DNA from: Bacteroidota bacterium
Lineage (GTDB): Bacteria > Bacteroidota > Bacteroidia > Flavobacteriales > Weeksellaceae
Length of the DNA stretch: 6,767 bases
Reading direction: 5' to 3'
Assembly (NCBI GenBank): GCA_023433225.1
Contig: JAEZDQ010000038.1
Location: 1 to 6,767, forward strand
Shown piece by piece: positions 1 through 5,576 of the stretch (the stretch's first letter is position 1; each line of letters opens with the position of its first letter). Under the pieces are notes generated by a model. The model was given only the letters and a program-made list of their open reading frames with translations. It made no database searches and had not been told where the DNA came from. The translations under genes were made by a program, and so were the position numbers.

Positions 1-1283
1 CCAGAGTTCTGTGGATCGTGCTTTTCTTTGCCGATTCGGTGATTTCCTTCACTACCTTCACGGTACTCGGCTACATCATCCTTTGGATTGTGCTTCCCAA
101 AGCGGAAACCGCTTCCCAAAAATATGAAATGTACGGCCAAGCCGGAGATTTTGAAACCATAAAAAAAAATGCCAGCCAAGCGGCTTCTGAAATGAAAGGT
201 GTGGCCGGCGATGCATCGAATCTGCTCGGACAAATCTTCCGGGCAATCGGTAAAGTCATCCTGATTCTGATCGGAATAATGTTGATTTGTACCGGAATCG
301 GGTTGATTATCGCCGCCATATCCCTTTTGGTTACCACATTTATGGGATTGCCGACTGAATTCTTCGGATATGTATTTGATTACCCTTGGCAAGAAACCCT
401 TTCCAAAGTTTTTGCCATCATCCTGTTTGCCGTTCCTGCAATTTTGTGCATCATCTTCGGCGCCAGATTGATTTCTCGCCGTGCCAAAATCAACCGCGTA
501 TTTGTCTTTTCATCTTTGATCGTATGGATATTGACAGCAGTTGCAAGTGGATTTTTGGGTGCGGCTGTCGCCAAGAACTTCATGCACGACATTGAATACA
601 CCGACAAGAAATCCTATGCGCTGAGCCAAGACACCATCAGCATTCATTTCAATGAATTCAAAAGTGCTGGAAAGTACAAGTACAAATGGTTTGACAACGA
701 CATCAATGATTTTATCCATTTCGAAGGAAATTTACACAAACGAATTGATGCCGACATCAGCATCCATCCGGGAAATGATTCAAACCTTACGGTAGAAATT
801 CTTTACAAATCCCAAGGCAGCAGTTTGGACAATGCCCGGCAGAATGCAGAGACAATCAGTTATGAATACAAGGTTTTACCCAATGGGGAACTCGAATTCA
901 ATGATTACATCACCCTGCCCGAAGGCTCTAAATTGAGGAATCAGGATGTGGAAATCATCATTTATGTTCCCAAGAATATTACCGTTCATACCAAAAATGT
1001 GGACGACGTGATTATTTATGAAGGAGAAAATAATTACGAATATGATTCAGGTAATAATAAATTTTATAAATTTACAGACGGAAAATTCACTTGTGTGGAT
1101 TGCAACGGTGCGGATTATGATAGGATGATTCACATCAACGAGCACGACAGTGCGCACCGAATTATCGTATCCCCCGAGGGTGTACACATTGAAGACGGAA
1201 AAGAAAAAGTCATTATCAATAAGAAAAAAATAAACATTTCAAATGGTACAGATTCTCTTAACATTGATATCTCTGATAATTGA
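1..1283 (+). CDS. PspC-domain membrane protein, 5' end cut by the window edge
   Basis: The reading frame is open from base 3, so the GTG at 18 is probably an internal Val codon and the true start lies outside. The first visible residues (RVLWIVLFF...GYIILWIVLPKA) match the C-terminal half of a PspC domain, the membrane module named after phage shock protein C. Counting from base 18, further hydrophobic segments lie near residues 77-108, 130-149 and 161-185, separated by a soluble Ala/Gly/Ser-rich linker (30-72). From about residue 188 to 421 the protein is polar and beta-rich, with many Asn/Asp/Ile strands and a CVDC motif in the last quarter. It resembles the DUF2807/head-GIN-like tails seen on PspC proteins of Bacteroidota. 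A role in envelope stress is the family's usual suggestion; the specific function is unknown. A terminator follows, so this is the last gene of its unit. Confidence 0.8.
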   Translation, partial: RVLWIVLFFADSVISFTTFTVLGYIILWIVLPKAETASQKYEMYGQAGDFETIKKNASQAASEMKGVAGDASNLLGQIFRAIGKVILILIGIMLICTGIGLIIAAISLLVTTFMGLPTEFFGYVFDYPWQETLSKVFAIILFAVPAILCIIFGARLISRRAKINRVFVFSSLIVWILTAVASGFLGAAVAKNFMHDIEYTDKKSYALSQDTISIHFNEFKSAGKYKYKWFDNDINDFIHFEGNLHKRIDADISIHPGNDSNLTVEILYKSQGSSLDNARQNAETISYEYKVLPNGELEFNDYITLPEGSKLRNQDVEIIIYVPKNITVHTKNVDDVIIYEGENNYEYDSGNNKFYKFTDGKFTCVDCNGADYDRMIHINEHDSAHRIIVSPEGVHIEDGKEKVIINKKKINISNGTDSLNIDISDN

Positions 1284-1345
1284 TTTGGTTGTAGCAGCCA
1301 TCAGTTAAAGAGTAGGACGACCCGAACACCATAGCGTGAAGATTT

Positions 1346-1372
1346 GCCGGATTTTGAATATCCGGCTTTTTT
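1346..1372 (+). terminator. Rho-independent terminator after the PspC gene
   Basis: A perfect 7-bp stem (GCCGGAT at 1346-1352, ATCCGGC at 1360-1366) with a 7-nt loop is followed directly by six T residues. It lies 63 nt after the PspC stop codon and before the next gene, so it ends the PspC unit. No comparable A-run precedes the stem, so it should work mainly on the + strand. Confidence 0.85.
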
Positions 1373-1421
1373 ATGTTTTAAATTCAAATTTCACTTTCAC
1401 CGCAAATCCGTAAAATCGCCT

Positions 1422-1429
1422 TATTTTTG
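1422..1429 (+). promoter_or_regulatory. Bacteroidota-type -7 box for the acyltransferase-menI-menF unit
   Basis: TATTTTTG matches the TAnnTTTG -7 consensus of Bacteroidota primary sigma factors exactly. A weak upstream match (TTTC at 1395-1398, 23-bp spacer) could serve as the -33 element, whose consensus is TTG or TTTG. The box ends only 4 nt before the ATG at 1434, so a start of transcription 5-8 nt downstream would give a leaderless or nearly leaderless mRNA. It is placed just after the terminator of the previous unit, as expected for a new promoter. Confidence 0.5.
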
Positions 1430-1433
1430 TTAG

Positions 1434-1994
1434 ATGAAAAAAATCATCGGAAAACTGTTTTTAGCTCTTATGGGCTGGAAATTGGACATCAGCGTTCCGG
1501 TTCAAAATATTTCCAAAGCTGTCTTGGTCGCTGCGCCCCATACAACCAATTGGGATTTTTTCTATGCCGTTTCTTCTTTTTGGGCAATGGGGATTCCCAT
1601 GCGGTTTTTCATCAAAGACAGTTGGACAAAGCCTTGGTATGGTTTTATCATCAAAGAAACGGGCGGAATTGGCATCAACCGTTCCCAACGGTCGGACAGC
1701 GTAAATTTTGCCGCTCATTTGCTCCGAAACAATGAAAACCTCTACATCCTCAATACGCCGGAAGGTTCCCGTTCTTACGCCGAAAGATGGAAAACCGGAT
1801 TTTACTACATCGCCAAAGAAGCCAATGTCCCTATTTTACTCGCTTATGCGGATTATGAAGAAAAGAGAGTAGGAATCGGTAAACGGATAGATTTGAAAAA
1901 TAAAACCAAGGAGGAAGTATTGTCGGAAATCGAAGAGTACTACCTGAATGTCAAAGGAAAATATCCGGAGAATTACAACAAAAAAATTTATTGA
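1434..1994 (+). CDS. Small PlsC-like glycerolipid acyltransferase (1-acylglycerol-3-phosphate acyltransferase family)
   Basis: The 186-residue product carries the hallmarks of the PlsC/LPLAT acyltransferase family. The catalytic HX4D motif is HTTNWD at residues 36-41. A second block, GGIGINRS at 77-84, matches the region that contacts the glycerol-phosphate. PEGSRS at 109-114 is the third signature block. The family moves a fatty acyl group from an acyl donor to a lysolipid or related acceptor at the inner face of the cytoplasmic membrane. It is shorter than typical PlsC (about 240 residues) and has only a short hydrophobic stretch (about 4-15) at the N-terminus, so peripheral membrane attachment is likely. 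The substrate cannot be read from the sequence. The ATG follows a -7 box closely. The stop overlaps the next start by 1 nt (TGATG), implying co-transcription with menI and menF. Confidence 0.85.
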   Translation: MKKIIGKLFLALMGWKLDISVPVQNISKAVLVAAPHTTNWDFFYAVSSFWAMGIPMRFFIKDSWTKPWYGFIIKETGGIGINRSQRSDSVNFAAHLLRNNENLYILNTPEGSRSYAERWKTGFYYIAKEANVPILLAYADYEEKRVGIGKRIDLKNKTKEEVLSEIEEYYLNVKGKYPENYNKKIY

Positions 1995-2416
1995 TGGACA
2001 AAGAAACGAAACTTGCTGCACTCAATGCGATGCGTAAAAATACACTGATTGAAGTACTCGATATCCGGTTTTCGGATGTGGGCGAAGGCTTTCTGGAAGC
2101 CCAAATGCCGGTCACAGTCAAGGTGCATCAACCCTATGGTATCCTGCACGGCGGGGCGAGCATAGCCTTGGCCGAAACAGTAGGCAGCGTTTTATCGGCT
2201 ACGGATATTGATTTTAAAAAACAAAAATCGGTCGGAATGCAAATGACGGCCAACCACCTTCGTCCGAAACGGGAAGGCAAAGTCACCGCTCGCGCGGAAT
2301 TCGTGAAAAAAGGAAAAACCACCCATTTGATTAAAATCGAAATCCGTGATGAAGCCGGAAATATGGTTTCTTATTGCCACCTGACCACTTCTATTGTTTC
2401 CAATGATTATGTTTAA
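1994..2416 (+). CDS. menI: Hotdog-fold thioesterase, probable 1,4-dihydroxy-2-naphthoyl-CoA hydrolase (MenI type)
   Basis: The 140-residue product is a single 4HBT hotdog domain that aligns almost end to end, as I remember it, with E. coli YdiI/MenI. Shared stretches include the N-terminal LxALNAM, the LDIRF strand, the core GxLHGGAS..LAExxGS and the C-terminal LTT(S/A)I. The counterparts of the E. coli active-site residues are present: Gln46, His52, Glu61 (catalytic carboxylate) and Ser65. MenI releases free DHNA from DHNA-CoA in menaquinone synthesis. The following gene is an isochorismate synthase of the same pathway, which supports MenI over a general PaaI-like esterase. The ATG at 1994 is preferred over an in-frame TTG one codon upstream (1991). 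It overlaps the acyltransferase stop by 1 nt, suggesting translational coupling. Confidence 0.82.
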   Translation: MDKETKLAALNAMRKNTLIEVLDIRFSDVGEGFLEAQMPVTVKVHQPYGILHGGASIALAETVGSVLSATDIDFKKQKSVGMQMTANHLRPKREGKVTARAEFVKKGKTTHLIKIEIRDEAGNMVSYCHLTTSIVSNDYV

Positions 2417-3416
2417 AGCGTTTTCAGAAAAATTAACCCATGCACTGGATGCTGAAGTCCCGTTTGTTTTATTTCGCAAACCGACTGAAAGTGTGGTTCA
2501 CTTAAGGGTAAACGATGGTTCCGGAAAAAATAATTTTCTTTTCCATTCCTTTGACAACCAAACAGAAAAATCAATTTCAGATGCGAATCCCCTGGAAATT
2601 CAACAAAAGGAATTTGATTTTGAATTCAATTTAAAATTGAATGCTGTACCGGAATTTCAACCTATTAATCAGGATAAATACATAGAGCTGCTCGAAAAAA
2701 CGATGAAAGAAATCCGAGCTACCGAAATTCATAAAATCGTAATCAGCAGAATCAAAGAAATTGATAATAAAAGATTTAATACATTCAAATCATTTAAAAA
2801 TTTGTTGGATCAACATCCGGATGCCTTGGTTTACCTCTGGCATAATCCCAAAGAAGGAATCTGGATGGGTGCTACACCGGAATTGCTTTTAAGCCGAATT
2901 GACAATGAAGTGAAAACCGTTTCCCTTGCCGGAACCAAAAAGCCGGAAAGCGATTGGACACCCAAAGAGTTTGAAGAACAACAAATTGTCACCGATTTTA
3001 TTTTGGATAATTTTTCAGAAACAAAAAAATTAAAAGTTTCAGGGCCGGAAACCGTTCAGGCCGGAAAATTCCAACATTTGAAAACCTATATTTCGGCTAA
3101 GGTTCCAGATGAGTTTGATTCACGCGATTTGTTGGAAAAACTCCATCCGACGCCGGCGGTATGTGGCATGCCCAAAGCTGAAGCATTTGATTTTATATTA
3201 AATGAAGAAGGTTATAATCGCAGTTTTTATTCGGGCTACATCGGTCTGGAATCGGAAAATGCGCAGGAATTCTTTGTGAATTTGAGATGTGCCCAAATCT
3301 TTCGGGATAAAATCTGGGTCTATGTTGGCGGAGGAATTACTGCGGACAGCATTCCTGAAAATGAATGGTTGGAAACCGAACTGAAATCGGGTACGATTTT
3401 GAACGCACTCCGATAA
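2409..3416 (+). CDS. menF: Isochorismate synthase (MenF type)
   Basis: The product (335 residues from this start) has a complete chorismate-binding domain in its C-terminal two thirds. It converts chorismate to isochorismate with Mg2+, the first committed step of menaquinone synthesis. Visible signatures: Lys109 in HKIVISR (general base), Glu158 in GATPELLLS (general acid), LAGT at 173-176 (Leu-Ala is typical of isochorismate synthases, whereas anthranilate and aminodeoxychorismate synthases usually have Ile-Ala), LHPTPAVCGMP at 245-255, SGYIG at 275-279 and the C-terminal GGGIT..S.P..EW..TE at 307-324. It is shorter than E. coli MenF (about 430 residues), mostly at the N-terminus, as in other Bacteroidota. 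The start is ambiguous: ATG at 2403 or 2409, both inside the end of menI. The latter gives an N-terminus (MFKAF...PFVLFRKP) like family members. menD, often nearby, is not downstream. Confidence 0.88.
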   Translation: MFKAFSEKLTHALDAEVPFVLFRKPTESVVHLRVNDGSGKNNFLFHSFDNQTEKSISDANPLEIQQKEFDFEFNLKLNAVPEFQPINQDKYIELLEKTMKEIRATEIHKIVISRIKEIDNKRFNTFKSFKNLLDQHPDALVYLWHNPKEGIWMGATPELLLSRIDNEVKTVSLAGTKKPESDWTPKEFEEQQIVTDFILDNFSETKKLKVSGPETVQAGKFQHLKTYISAKVPDEFDSRDLLEKLHPTPAVCGMPKAEAFDFILNEEGYNRSFYSGYIGLESENAQEFFVNLRCAQIFRDKIWVYVGGGITADSIPENEWLETELKSGTILNALR

Positions 3417-3424
3417 AATTGAAC

Positions 3425-3452
3425 AAAAAAAAAGCGCATTGCTGCGCTTCTT
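3425..3452 (-). terminator. Terminator between convergent menF and sod genes
   Basis: A 7-bp stem (AAGCGCA at 3432-3438, TGCGCTT at 3443-3449) closes a TTGC loop. Read on the - strand it is followed by nine T residues (the A-run at 3425-3433), a strong intrinsic terminator 20 nt after the sod stop codon. Read on the + strand the tail is only TTCTTAC, so termination of the menF transcript is probably weaker but possible. It most likely serves both converging units. Confidence 0.85.
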
Positions 3453-3471
3453 ACTAAATTCAAAAATATGC

Positions 3472-4254
3472 CTATTTTGACTTCAATGCTTCTTCATAAT
3501 ATTGGTTCACGATTCCCCAATCAACCACATCAAAAAATGCGTTGATGTAATCCGGTCTTTTGTTTTGGTATTTCAGGTAATAGGCGTGCTCCCACACATC
3601 AATTCCCAAAATGGGCGTACCGGAAACATCTTGACTGGGCATCAAAGGATTGTCTTGATTGGCGGTGCTTCCTACGGCAAGTTTTCCATTATTTACAGTT
3701 AACCAAGCCCATCCCGAACCAAATCGGGTAGAAGCCGCCTCGGACAATTTATTTTTCAATTCGTCAAACGAACCGAATTCTGTATTGATCGCTTCAGCCA
3801 AAGCACCGTTGGGTTGGCCGCCGCCATCGGGACTCATGATGGCAAAATACAAACGGTGGTTGTAATACCCGCCGCCATTGTTGCGCAAAGCCGAATTATT
3901 CAAATCCATTCCTTTCATGATGTCTTCGATGGATTTCCCTTCCAATTCGGTTCCTTTCACCGCATCATTCAGCTTATTGGCATAACCCAAATAATGTTTG
4001 GAATAATGCAATTCCATCGTTTCGGCATCGATTGATTTTTCCAAGTCAGCATAACCGTACTTCAATGGCTCAATTTGAAAAGGTCCGCTGTCGGTCTTTA
4101 CATCCGCCACATTTCCTATTGTGCGGGCAGAATCAGCATCTGTATCCGTGACTGTAACGGTTGTATTTTCAGGTTCGGGTTTCTCACAGGAAACCATCCC
4201 AAATGTCAAAATGACTGCGCTTAAAATCGTTGCAAATTTTTTCATATTGTTCAT
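3472..4254 (-). CDS. sod: Exported lipoprotein superoxide dismutase, Fe/Mn family
   Basis: The 260-residue product converts superoxide to oxygen and hydrogen peroxide. All four metal ligands are present: His83 (in MELHYSKHY), His133 (in GGYYNHRLYF), Asp219 and His223 (in DVWEHAYYLKY). Tyr91 and His87 match the second-sphere residues Tyr34 and His30 of E. coli MnSOD. Gln200 in TANQD and the GGG at 127-129 are Mn-type features, though cambialistic use of Fe is possible. The N-terminus differs from cytosolic SODs: a type II signal peptide (Met4-Lys-Lys, hydrophobic 7-20) ends in the lipobox MVSC with Cys23, followed by an acidic, Thr-rich linker up to about residue 56. The enzyme should therefore be lipid-anchored outside the cytoplasm, in the periplasm or on the outer membrane. 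The start may be Met1 (4254) or Met4 (4245). It has its own promoter and terminator and is divergent from ppk2. Confidence 0.92.
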   Translation of the reverse strand: MNNMKKFATILSAVILTFGMVSCEKPEPENTTVTVTDTDADSARTIGNVADVKTDSGPFQIEPLKYGYADLEKSIDAETMELHYSKHYLGYANKLNDAVKGTELEGKSIEDIMKGMDLNNSALRNNGGGYYNHRLYFAIMSPDGGGQPNGALAEAINTEFGSFDELKNKLSEAASTRFGSGWAWLTVNNGKLAVGSTANQDNPLMPSQDVSGTPILGIDVWEHAYYLKYQNKRPDYINAFFDVVDWGIVNQYYEEALKSK

Positions 4255-4261
4255 TTTATTT

Positions 4262-4290
4262 CAAATTTAAGAGAAATTAAACGGAATCAA
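4262..4290 (-). promoter_or_regulatory. Bacteroidota-type promoter of sod
   Basis: On the - strand the order is TTG (4290-4288), an 18-bp spacer, then TAAATTTG (4269-4262), an exact TAnnTTTG match. The spacer fits the 17-23 bp range reported for Flavobacterium promoters. The -7 box ends 7 nt before the ATG at 4254, so the leader would be very short. Use of the second ATG (4245) would lengthen it by 9 nt. Confidence 0.6.
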
Positions 4291-4315
4291 GCGGATGCTT
4301 GGAACTATTATACTA

Positions 4316-4332
4316 ATTTTAACAATTAAAAT
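4316..4332. repeat. AT-rich palindrome upstream of ppk2
   Basis: ATTTTAA (4316-4322) and TTAAAAT (4326-4332) form a perfect 7-bp inverted repeat with a 3-nt centre, ending 5 nt before the ppk2 ATG in the divergent sod-ppk2 intergenic region. It could be an operator, but AT-rich palindromes arise easily by chance in such sequence. No consensus promoter for ppk2 was found here; the nearest -7 resemblance, TAATTTTA at 4314, has no TTG at a suitable distance. Confidence 0.3.
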
Positions 4333-4337
4333 ATACC

Positions 4338-5159
4338 ATGGCTGAATTTGATTTAGATGATTTGAAAGAAATTTCAAAAAGCGAAGAAATCCTCGATTTG
4401 CTTGTGAAAAAAGGAATTATCAAAGAAAAGAAATTCCTACAACAACTGAAATACGAAAGTGAACTCAACCAATTGCAAAAAGAAATCTTGCGGCTTCAGG
4501 AATTCCTGATCAAAAATAAAATGCGGCTTATGGTGATTTACGAAGGCCGGGACGCTGCAGGAAAAGGCGGTACCATCAAACATACCATTGCAAAAATGAA
4601 CCCTAAAAATTACAAAGTCATCGCCTTGCCAAAGCCTACTGAAAATGAAACAAAACAATGGTATTTCCAACGTTATATCCAACACCTCCCGCAGCAGGAA
4701 GAAATCGCATTTTTTGACCGAAGTTGGTACAACCGTGCGGTTGTGGAGCCGGTTTTCGGGTTTTGTACCGAGCATCAGCACCATAATTTCATGCAACAAG
4801 TAAATCCTTTTGAACATCTATTGATGGACGACGGAATGGTATTGGTCAAGTTTTTCCTGAATATTTCCAAGGAAGAGCAAAAAAACCGTTTGGACGAACG
4901 TAAAGAAGACCCGATGAATCAATATAAAATCGGCGGATTGGACGAGCAGGCACAGGAAAAATGGGAGGATTATTCCTTTTACATCGACAAAATGCTGAAA
5001 GAAACTTCCACCCGAAAATCTCCTTGGGTTGAAATCAAAACCGACAGTAAAAAATCGGCAAGAATAGAAACGATGAAATACCTTTTGAAAAGCATTGAAG
5101 GCTTTGATTCCGGGTTGGATTTAGAAAATGACGAGCAAATTTTAAAGGCTTGGAAATAG
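4338..5159 (+). CDS. ppk2: Polyphosphate kinase 2 (PPK2 family)
   Basis: The 273-residue product is a single-domain PPK2, a P-loop kinase that transfers phosphate between polyphosphate and nucleotides, usually making NDP or NTP from polyphosphate. The Walker A motif is EGRDAAGKGGTIK at 69-81, with the conserved Asp72. The Walker B region is FFDRSWYNRA at 125-134. The Arg-rich lid lies at about 178-212 (SKEEQ..R...R..DP ... W.DY). The N-terminal 55 residues are charged and helical. Length and motifs fit the one-domain PPK2 group; the subclass (ADP or AMP preference) cannot be fixed by eye. After YNRA the usual GVERVMGF is VVEPVFGF, a mild departure from the consensus I recall. It is divergent from sod, and a weak terminator candidate follows the stop. 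Confidence 0.9.
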   Translation: MAEFDLDDLKEISKSEEILDLLVKKGIIKEKKFLQQLKYESELNQLQKEILRLQEFLIKNKMRLMVIYEGRDAAGKGGTIKHTIAKMNPKNYKVIALPKPTENETKQWYFQRYIQHLPQQEEIAFFDRSWYNRAVVEPVFGFCTEHQHHNFMQQVNPFEHLLMDDGMVLVKFFLNISKEEQKNRLDERKEDPMNQYKIGGLDEQAQEKWEDYSFYIDKMLKETSTRKSPWVEIKTDSKKSARIETMKYLLKSIEGFDSGLDLENDEQILKAWK

Positions 5160-5166
5160 ACCGATT

Positions 5167-5210
5167 TGCCCTCTGGTAGCGCGCGGATTGCAAAATCAGT
5201 GCCCTCTGGT
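5167..5210. repeat. 11-bp direct repeats bracketing an imperfect hairpin
   Basis: TGCCCTCTGGT occurs at 5167-5177 and again, identically, at 5200-5210, exactly 33 bp apart. Between and slightly into the second copy lies a 9-bp hairpin (5181-5189 with 5194-5202, loop GCAA) with one mismatch and one G-U pair. It begins 7 nt after the ppk2 stop. The layout looks like a degraded copy of a small dispersed intergenic element. I have an impression of similar GCGCGGATT...AATCCGTGC hairpins in Bacteroidota genomes, but cannot verify it. Confidence 0.45.
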
Positions 5211-5233
5211 TACCTGGAGAAGACGGGCTTTTT
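5201..5233 (+). terminator. Weak terminator candidate for ppk2
   Basis: GCCC-TCT (5201-5207) can pair with AGA (5218-5220) and GGGC (5225-5228), with a 4-nt bulge (5221-5224), followed by five T residues (5229-5233). The position, 41 nt after the ppk2 stop, is right and the T-run is real, but the bulged stem is weak. It competes for bases with the hairpin at 5181-5202. Confidence 0.35.
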
Positions 5234-5260
5234 AAACCCAATAAGACGAATTGAAGTAGT

Positions 5261-5282
5261 TATTTTCCGAAAGCTGAAAATA
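5261..5282. repeat. AT-rich inverted repeat left of the 21-bp array
   Basis: TATTTTC (5261-5267) and GAAAATA (5276-5282) form a perfect 7-bp stem with an 8-nt loop, 21 bp before the tandem array begins. No function is suggested by its sequence, and there is no adjacent T-run on the + strand. Confidence 0.3.
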
Positions 5283-5303
5283 CGCTTTGATAGAGCATTA
5301 TTT

Positions 5304-5576
5304 TTAGGTTGTGAACCCAAATGATTGGGTTCAATACCGAACCGTTTAGGTTTTCTACCCAAACGCTTGGGTATTCTACTGAAAAGTTTAGGTCTTGGAC
5401 TGAAACGTTTAGGTTCGGAACTGATGTGTTTAGGTAGTTGACCTAAAGCCTTAGGTTGTGAACCCAAAGTTTTCGGTTCGAAACCCAAAGTTTTCGGTTT
5501 GGAACCCAAAATTTTAGGTCTTGAACCCAAAACTTTATCTCAACAACCTAAAAATTGGTCTAAACAACCTAAATGG
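5304..5576. repeat. Tandem array of thirteen 21-bp quasi-palindromic units
   Basis: Thirteen consecutive units of exactly 21 bp run without a single insertion or deletion. Each reads TTAGGT (third base A, G or C), 5 variable bases, ACCCAAA (often ACCTAAA or ACTGAAA), then 3 variable bases. The two conserved blocks are near inverted copies of each other; unit 7 is perfect (TTTAGGT and ACCTAAA, 5429-5447). Units 8-11 (5451-5534) are most alike, and units 12-13 at the right end are the most diverged. The first 18 bases of units 1 and 8 are identical. The - strand reads as LGxxPKx heptapeptides from 5542 down to 5210 and the + strand as the same kind of heptapeptide after 5441, but the only possible starts are TTG codons inside units. 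The array sits between two convergent genes. Noncoding is favoured; function unknown. Confidence 0.9.

Noticed and set aside
1284..1345. Possible small RNA or tRNA between the PspC stop and its terminator
   Set aside because: No cloverleaf or conserved tRNA bases; it reads as an ordinary 3' untranslated segment before the terminator.
1427..1735. 102-codon + strand open frame overlapping the acyltransferase
   Set aside because: It is out of frame with the acyltransferase, whose HX4D and PEG motifs are clear, and has no family features.
1991..1993. TTG start for menI
   Set aside because: The ATG at 1994 is one codon later, gives a 1-nt overlap with the previous stop and is the more usual start.
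5210..5530. 106-codon - strand open frame of LGxxPKx heptads as a real gene
   Set aside because: Its only start is a TTG within a repeat unit, no promoter or ATG precedes it, and the symmetry of the DNA repeat explains the heptads without selection on protein.
5304..5576. CRISPR array
   Set aside because: The period is 21 bp in total with variable gaps of only 5 and 3 bp; there are no spacers of CRISPR size and no cas genes.
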